Assembly: GCF_902167145.1 (NCBI RefSeq) | Contig: NC_050102.1 | Span: 13,392,850-13,456,849, forward strand | Reading direction: 5' to 3' | Length of the DNA: 64,000 bases | Source: Zea mays | Taxonomy: Eukaryota; Streptophyta; Magnoliopsida; Poales; Poaceae | Part shown: positions 57,210-64,000 of the stretch, piece after piece | Layout of the letters: every line of letters starts with the position of its first letter | Numbering within the stretch: position 1 is the stretch's first letter | Made by a program: the position numbers and the translations under genes | The notes under the pieces: model-generated | Told to the model about the DNA's origin: nothing | The model's database searches: none | The model's input: only the letters and a program-made list of their open reading frames with translations

Positions 57210-58503
57210 TGAAAGGGAATTAGGCTTACACCTAGTTCCTAATTGATTTTGGTGGTTGAATTGCCCAACACAAATAATTGGACTAACTAGTTTTGCTCTA
57301 GTCTATAAGTTATACAGGTGTCAAAGGCTCACACTAAGCCAATAAAAAGACCAAGAAAAGGGTTCAACAAAGAGAGTAAGGGATAACCGAAGTGTGCCCT
57401 GGTCTGGCGCATCGGACTGTCCGGTGTGCCACCGGACAGTGTCCGGTGCACAGTGTCCGGTGCACCAGGGAACTCCAAACTAAACTCTTCACCTTCAGGA
57501 AAACTCAGAGGTGCTCCGCTATAATTCACCGGACTGTCCGGTGTACACCGGACAGTGTCCGGTGCTCCAAGGAAGAGCGACTCTGAACTCGCCAGCTTCG
57601 GGAATCCGCTCCGCTATAATTCACCGGACATGTCCGGTGCACACCGGACTGTCCGGTGAGCCAGCGGAGCAACGGCTACTGCGCGCCAACGGTCACCTGC
57701 AGAAGCAATTAATGCGCGCCAGTGCGCGCAGAAGTTAGGCACGCGCGAAGTGGCACACCGGACACTCTACAGTACATGTCCGGTGTGCCACCGGACATTC
57801 AGGCGGGCCCAGCAGTCAGAGCTCCAACGGTCAGAACCCAACGGCCTGGTGACGTGGCTGGCGCACCGGACAGTGTCCGGTGGCACACCGGACTGTCCGG
57901 TGCGCCATGCGACAACAGCCTCCACCAAACAGCTAGTTTGGTGGTTGGGGTTATAAATACCCCCAACCACCCCACATTCAAGTCATCCAAGTTTTCCACC
58001 TTCCAACTACTTACAAGAGCTCTAGTATTCAATTCTAGACACACCCAAGTGATCAAATCCTAGTGACTAGTGAGAGTGATTTGTCGTGTTCTTTTGAGCT
58101 CTTGCGCTTGGATTGCTTTCTTCTTTCTCATTCTTTCTTGAGATCAATACTCACTTGTAACCGAGGCAAGAGACACCAATTGTGTGGTGGTCCTTGCGGG
58201 AAAGTTTTGTTCCCGGTTGATTAGAGAAGAGAAAGCTCACTCGGTCCGAGGGACCGTTTGAGAGAGGGAAGGCGTTGAAAAAGACCCGGCCTTTGTGGCC
58301 TCCTCAACGGGGAGTAGGTTTGCAAGAACCGAACCTCGGTAAAACAAATCCGCATGTCACACTCTTTATTCGCTTGCGATTTGTTTTGCACCCTCTCTCG
58401 CGGACTCGATTATATTTCTAACGCTAACCTGGCTTGTAGTTGTGATTAACTTTGTAAATTTCAGTTTTGCCCTATTCACCCCCCCCCCTCTAGGCGACTT
58501 TCA
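57210..58503 (+). repeat. 5' LTR of copia element Y (1,294 bp)
   Basis: Bounded by TGAAAG and CTTTCA, a perfect short inverted repeat, and followed by TTGGTATCAGAGCCC, the initiator-tRNA primer site. Bases about 57410-57905 hold roughly ten copies of the CACCGGACTGTCCGGTG dyad. GGTTATAAATACCCCC at about 57950 is the TATA box. Confidence 0.9.
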
Positions 58504-58551
58504 ATTGGTATCAGAGCCCGGTGCTTCATTAGAGCCTAACCGCTCGAAGTG

Positions 58552-60590
58552 ATGTCGGGAGAACTCGCCAAGAAGGAGATGGAGACCGGCAACAAGCCCA
58601 CTACAAGCCACGGGAAAGCTTCATCGGAAGAGTCTCGCAACAAGGGGAAGGGGAAGGAGAAGAAAGCTTCTTCCCACAAGTCGCATCGGAGTGGCGACAA
58701 GAAAAAGAAGATGAGGAAGGTGGTCTACTACGAGACCGATACTTCATCACCTTCCACCTCTGGCTCCGACGCGCCCTCCGTAACTTCTAAGCGCCATGAG
58801 CGCAAGAAGTTTAGTAAGATCCCCTTACGCTACCCTCGCATTCCTAAACATACTCCATTACTTTCCGTTCCATTAGACAAACCGCCAACCTTTGAAGGTG
58901 AAGATTATGCTAGGTGGAGTGATTTAATGAAATTTCATCTAACCTCACTCCACAAAAGTATATGGAATGTTGTTGAGTTTGGAGCACTGGTACCATCCGT
59001 AGGGGATGAGGATTATGATGAGGACGAGGTTGCCCAAATCGAGCACTTCAACTCCCAAGCCACAACCATACTCCTTGCCTCTCTAAGTAGGGAGGAGTAC
59101 AACAAGGTGCAAGGATTAAAGAGCGCCAAGGAAGTTTGGGACGTGCTCAAGACCGCGCACGAGGGTGATGAACTAACCAAGATCACCAAGCGGGAGACGA
59201 TCGAGGGGGAGCTCGGTCGCTTCCGGCTTCGCAAAGGGGAAGAGCCAGAAGACATGTACAACCGGCTCAAAACCTTGGTGAACCAAGTGCGCAACCTCGG
59301 GAGCAAAAAGTGGGATGACCACGAGATGGTTAAGGTTATTCTTAGATCACTTATTTTCCTTAACCCTACTCAAGTTCAATTAATTCGTGGTAATCCTAGA
59401 TATACACTAATGACTCTCGAGGAAGTAATCGGGAATTTTGTGAGCTTTGAGTATATGATCAAGGGCTCAAAAAAATCAACGAGCTAGATGATCCCTCCAC
59501 ATCCGAAGCACAACCGGTTGCATTCAAAGCAACGGAGGAGAAGAAGGAGTCTACGTCAAGTAGACAACCAATCGACGCCTCAAAGCTCGACAATGAGGAA
59601 ATGGCGCTCGTCATCAAGAGCTTCCGCCAAATCCTCAAACAAAGGAGGGGGGAGGACTATAAACCCCGCTCCAAGAAAGTGTGCTACAAATGTGGTAAGC
59701 CCGGTCATTTTATCGCAAAATGTCCATTGTCTAGTGATACTGACAGGGGCGACGACAAGAAAGGGAGAAGAAAGGAGAAGAAGAGGTACTACAAGAAGAA
59801 GGGTGGCGATGCCCATGTTTGTCGCGAGTGGGACTCCGACGAAAGCTCTAGCGACTCCTCCGCTGATGAGGACGCCGCCAACATCGCCGTCACCAAGGGA
59901 CTTCTCTTCCCCAACGTCGGCCACAAGTGCCTCATGGCAAAGGACGGCAAAAAGAAGAAGGTTAAATCCAAATCCTCCACTAGATATGAGTCCTCTAGTG
60001 ATAATAATGCTAGTGATGAGGAAGATAATTTGTGTACCCTTTTTGCCAACCTAAACATGCAACAAAAAGAAAAGTTAAATGAATTAATTAGTGCCATCCA
60101 TGAGAAGGATGGCCTCTTGGACACCCAAGAGGACTTCCTAATCAAGGAAAACAAAAGGCATGTTAAGGTTAAAAATGCTTATGCTCTAGAAGTTGAAAAA
60201 TGTGAAAAATTATCTAGTGAGCTAAGCACTTGCCATGAGACTATAGACAACCTTAGAAATGAAAATGCTAATTTGTTAGGTAAGGTTGATTTAAATATTT
60301 GTGATGCTTCAATTCCCAATCTGAGAAATGATAATGATAATTTGCTTGCTAAGATTGAAGAATTAAACATTACTCTTGCTAGCCTTAGGAATGAAAATGA
60401 AAAATTGCTTGCTAAGGCTAAAGAACTTGATGTCTGCAATGCTTCCATTTCCGACCTTAGAAGTAAAAATGATATATTGCATGCTAAGGTTGTAGAATTA
60501 AAATCTAGCAAACTCTCTACATCTACCGTTGAACATACCTCTATTTGCACTAGATGTAGAGATGTTAACATTGATGCTATTCATGTGTAA
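58552..60590 (+). pseudogene. Copia gag of element Y (one frameshift)
   Basis: Starts MSGELAKKEMETGNKPTTS. After a basic serine-rich leader comes the UBN2 capsid region (from FEGEDYARWSDLMKFHL), intact to TAG 59485-59487. The frame change occurs at a run of seven A (59469-59475); one frame over, the protein runs on through ELDDPSTSEAQP, a CCHC knuckle (CYKCGKPGHFIAKC, 59682-59723), an acidic stretch and a heptad-like coiled-coil with repeated NLRNEN units. It is cut by the gypsy LTR at 60586. SIRE/Maximus-type gag. Confidence 0.9.
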
Positions 60591-63145
60591 CACCCCAGAG
60601 TCCACAAACATCCCGGAATGCTACTGAACTACACATCTGACATCCATATATAAAATTTCGGCAGCATCTCCTTTGAAAGATTGCATAAACGAGGGGCAAC
60701 AGTGTATAAACATATATCATGACAAAAAACATACTAAGCATTATTAATATGCTAGCAAAGGAAAGTTAAACATAACAACATGAACTGAATTAACCAGTGC
60801 ACACGACTAGAAAAAAACAAACATCATTTGACATCGAGTTTCTAATTAAATCATGGCTGCAACTGGGCAGCGTTATTATAATAGTGAAGGTGGATGTGCT
60901 GCTACTTCCCTCATTCCCAACATGAATCAAATACCTGCATTGAGTAATGCAAGAGTGAGATGATACATCTCAGCAAGCAAATTATTTTGACGAGATATTT
61001 AAACCACAAATTGAATTAAACAACATTTTAAAGGAATCCCAAATGAGATCAGAAATACTTGTAGATATAGAACTCAATAGTCCCAATATAACCAATACCA
61101 TCTCATTTTCTCGAACAACCACAATAGGTTGTATAACCCTTCCCTGCGTCAACAATACCTGCAGATATCACTTCAATGTATGCATAGGAATGCAATGTGT
61201 AGGTCATCTGCCCTCATACCTCTGAGAGTATAAAACCACATCATCTACTAATATCACTTCAATGAATGCATATAAATGCAATGCATATGTCCTCTGCCTT
61301 CATACCTCTAAGGGTATGAAGCCGCATCGTACCCCTCCTCGGGCAACGTACGATGCTAAGTTGTACCGGTACGGTCGGACCATAGGTCACGACCAAACTT
61401 CAAATGCAAATGAATAATGTAATGCATATGGCATGCTGCATTTATCAATATACTTCACTTCCTTCAGATACAAAACAAACCTCAAATAATACTTCATCTT
61501 CCTTCAGGTACAATACAAATCTCAAATAATACTTTATCTGCCTTCAGGGGTGTAAATTAATCTCATGGGTCATACTCGAACCATAATCATCATCAATATA
61601 TGATTGAGCATCAGTATAATACAAGCAAGTAAAGCATCACCATAGAGTTCAATTATGAAAGAATTCCATAATTCTGAATATTAGAACGTAGGCGATAAAA
61701 AAAACAACAAGTCAAAACGGTAGCAACCACTGCTACATTCACTTGCCTTCATCGAAGAAGAAAGATGTACTAGGCATGATCCAGAGTGTAGCCACCTGCT
61801 AGCGGGCATAAAAATTAGTACAAATATTTCACAAACATTTGCTAACAATCAACAAATCGCTCGTACACTTGAAACCAAATCCCGGTGGAAAGACTCCCAC
61901 CCTGAACCACATGCCAAACAGCAGCAGCGCTGTTTGTTAATTTTGTATCTTTAAAATTATAATAGTGGTGATATTAAACAAATACTCTATGAGTTTCTAC
62001 ACAAAATATTCTATAACTTCGGTATTCAATGGATAATTAAATTATGCCATCTATAAGTTCTAAAACATCTGATAAGATAAATGTCTGAATCTGTTTCAGA
62101 CAGCAGCATAGTTAACTTCAAAATTCAATATCTACCAAACTGCTCAACCAAAAATTATGAAATTCTGCTGGCAGTAAGAACTTTTATCCCTCTACAAATG
62201 TCTCCATAGTTGGAATAGCCAATTTGGCTATTTACTATATGAAACCCACCAGTGAACAGACCCGCTCATTTTTGTCAGGCAAACAGGAACAGCCACAGTA
62301 AAACAAACATAACTGGACTTTCATAATTCATATGAATGCGCTCTTTAACAATCTGGTAAGCTTATAAAATTGTCTACAACTTCTTTTACAATCCTAAAGT
62401 TTAATTCTGTTGATAGAATTGCCTAAAGCTTAAGAGAACAGATTCTGTACAGAATTATGAGACTGAAAAACTGCTATAATCAAACTGCAATAACTTTCTG
62501 ATCTGGTATCCGATTGAGGTGTTCTTCACGGCCACGGAAAGATCTACAAATTATCTACAACTCATAGATAGACTTTTTATTTTTTTTGAGGCCACTAAGA
62601 CAACAGAAAACTGGCATGAACAGAAACTATTGAATCTGCCATTCTGCAGAAACTAATTTCGAGATTAAAAATCTAATCTCCCATCCAATCTAACCAAAAA
62701 AACTAATTGCAGGGCCTAAAACTCATCCAAAACAAGGGAAAGCATTCATCAAGTGGATAAAAGAGAGAGAGGAAAGGAAATCCAACCAATTCTTGGAGAG
62801 GAACGACGATGATGGGCGACGGTATGCCCTCATCTCCCCTCTCTTCTCTTCTTTTTTCTTCCTCTCTTCTCTTGGGGCAAGGCACAAAAGGGTGACGGCT
62901 GCTAGGGGTGGGAGGACGTGGCTTCTAGGGTTAGGGAGGTATAAATAGAAGAAATCTTCCACAATCCTAATATCCAATGGCTCAGATCAATCGGCACTCA
63001 AAAAGACTCATCCGGACTCCAAACAAGGCAAACTAGTGATTGATCGGAATCATCTTGATGAGATCAATACATCTACGACCTCCGATCATCCATAGGACAT
63101 ACCATATTTGGATTATAAAAATGGTTTATTTTTTAGGGTGTTACA
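60586..63145 (-). repeat. 3' LTR of gypsy element Z (2,560 bp, minus strand)
   Basis: Bounded by TGTAACACCCC and GGGTGTTACA. On the minus strand it is preceded by the purine tract TTTTTAAGGGGGGTAGAA, so this is a 3' LTR and the element runs leftward. Inserted in gag of Y after TCATG (60581-60585); the other end is outside the window. It contains degenerate direct repeats: about 61167-61240 against 61253-61329, and a roughly 46-bp unit (CTTCAGATACAAAACAAACC and relatives) at about 61450-61550. The minus strand has TATTTATACCTCCC near 62937-62950 as a possible promoter. Confidence 0.8.
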
Positions 63146-64000
63146 TTCTACCCCCCTTAAAAAGAATTCGTCCTCGAATTCGACCACTCCAAGCAAAACA
63201 TCCAAGGTACCCCAAATAGCACCACCATTCAAAACATGAGTCCATTATTGGTATTAATCAACACAAGAACTTCTACCTCGGACTAATGGTCTAAGGAAGC
63301 TACACAACCTGACAACAAGCATGAAACAACCTGCAATGAAGCTCAAAGCAAGTCATAGATGCGATCAACACTATGATTTCACAACATCGAATTTGGATGC
63401 AGCCATACATCAGCATCAATGTCTTAAAACCACACTCTTTTATGAAGGGGTAATATGCACTAAGCACAATCCTTACCAACTTCAACAATTCATTTTAATT
63501 CAATGGTAAAACATCCACACTAGATGAACGTATATGAAGATCAAACACCTCACTTCACAGCACCACAAAACAAGTAGTTCTATTGAAACAAAACTCCTAA
63601 TCTTCCTAAACCCCGTTCTTGCCATCATGAAAAGATAATCATGTAATCTAACATTCTTTGCACCCCACAAAAGGGAGAAAGTCTACAGAACTAATGGAGC
63701 AATAAAGCCGACAAGAAGCCCATAACATTCTGCGCGACACATTTCATCGAAGAAATGCCAAAAACTCCACAAAGAGCATTGATAGCACAACAACAACACA
63801 ATACTTGCTTAACCAATGTCGCTATACTTCATCCAACAACTCAACTAAAAAAAATAACCAAACTAGTAAGGTTAACCTACAAATAATATAAGTCTTCATC
63901 TACTGTAGTTCAGAAACTTACATTTCATTCTATCATATGATGCACTCAAAGTACCAGATATACGAGGTCAATAATAACCCCGTAATCCTTCACACATTTG
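63146..64000 (-). other. Start of element Z's interior, gypsy polyprotein C-terminus and non-coding sequence
   Basis: Just inside the LTR the minus strand reads EFEDEFFLRGVE, a common ending of Ty3/gypsy polyproteins. Beyond about 63190 no convincing frame is seen to the window end, so this is decayed or untranslated sequence. Confidence 0.5.

Noticed and set aside
58549..58551. GTG as start of the Y gag
   Set aside because: The ATG at 58552 follows directly and is the normal eukaryotic start.

Overview
The window is plant nuclear DNA and most likely maize (Zea) or a very close relative. It holds two small, two-exon, cysteine-rich genes of the MEG (maternally expressed gene / ESF1-like) family, about 49.5 kb apart. 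Almost everything between and after them is transposable-element DNA: SIRE/Maximus-type copia elements, Grande-like gypsy elements, maize-type Helitrons, a hAT and a Stowaway MITE. No RNA genes, CRISPR arrays or bacterial features were seen.

Layout. 1-870: MEG copy A. 870-2235: an unassigned stretch holding a 528-bp hAT-type element. 2236 to about 48.9 kb: one nested stack of insertions. The outer host is a copia element (X) with gag but no pol. A Grande-like gypsy element (A, minus strand, 5521-46045) sits inside X's gag, with target duplication TAGGC. A second Grande-like element (B, plus strand, 8299-34302) sits inside A's antisense gene, with target duplication CCTAC. Inside B are an 8.9-kb Helitron (8512-17432, in B's 5' LTR) and a third Grande-like element (C, 25959-33401, target duplication GTGCT). 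A fourth (D, 38585-45874) sits in an LTR of A. From 49.2 kb: a Stowaway MITE, MEG copy B (49721-50223), a 270-bp direct repeat beginning a candidate second Helitron, a decayed gypsy integrase, a copia element (Y, from 57210) and a 2.56-kb gypsy LTR (Z) inserted in Y's gag.

How the parts relate. The four Grande-like elements share one plan: LTR, gag and/or pol on the sense strand, an array of short hairpin repeats, then a convergent antisense gene with its own TATA box next to the 3' LTR. Element B kept pol and lost gag; A, C and D kept gag and lack pol, so none is self-sufficient. The antisense gene has a GT-AG intron at the same place in B, C and D (with a GC donor in A), and a second intron in A, C and D. 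In C the reading frame is continuous across both introns apart from three nonsense codons. A, C and D share the same in-frame TAG where B has TGG. The Helitron carries pieces of at least four recognisable host genes: an adenine nucleotide carrier, ribosomal protein L38, a TOPLESS-type corepressor and a three-repeat MYB. It also has an internal 3'-end/5'-start pair that suggests read-through of a weak terminus.

The strongest leads are the hairpin arrays, whose stems change in a compensated way between units and between elements, and the intron-containing antisense gene. All family names come from motif recognition by eye; no database search was run.
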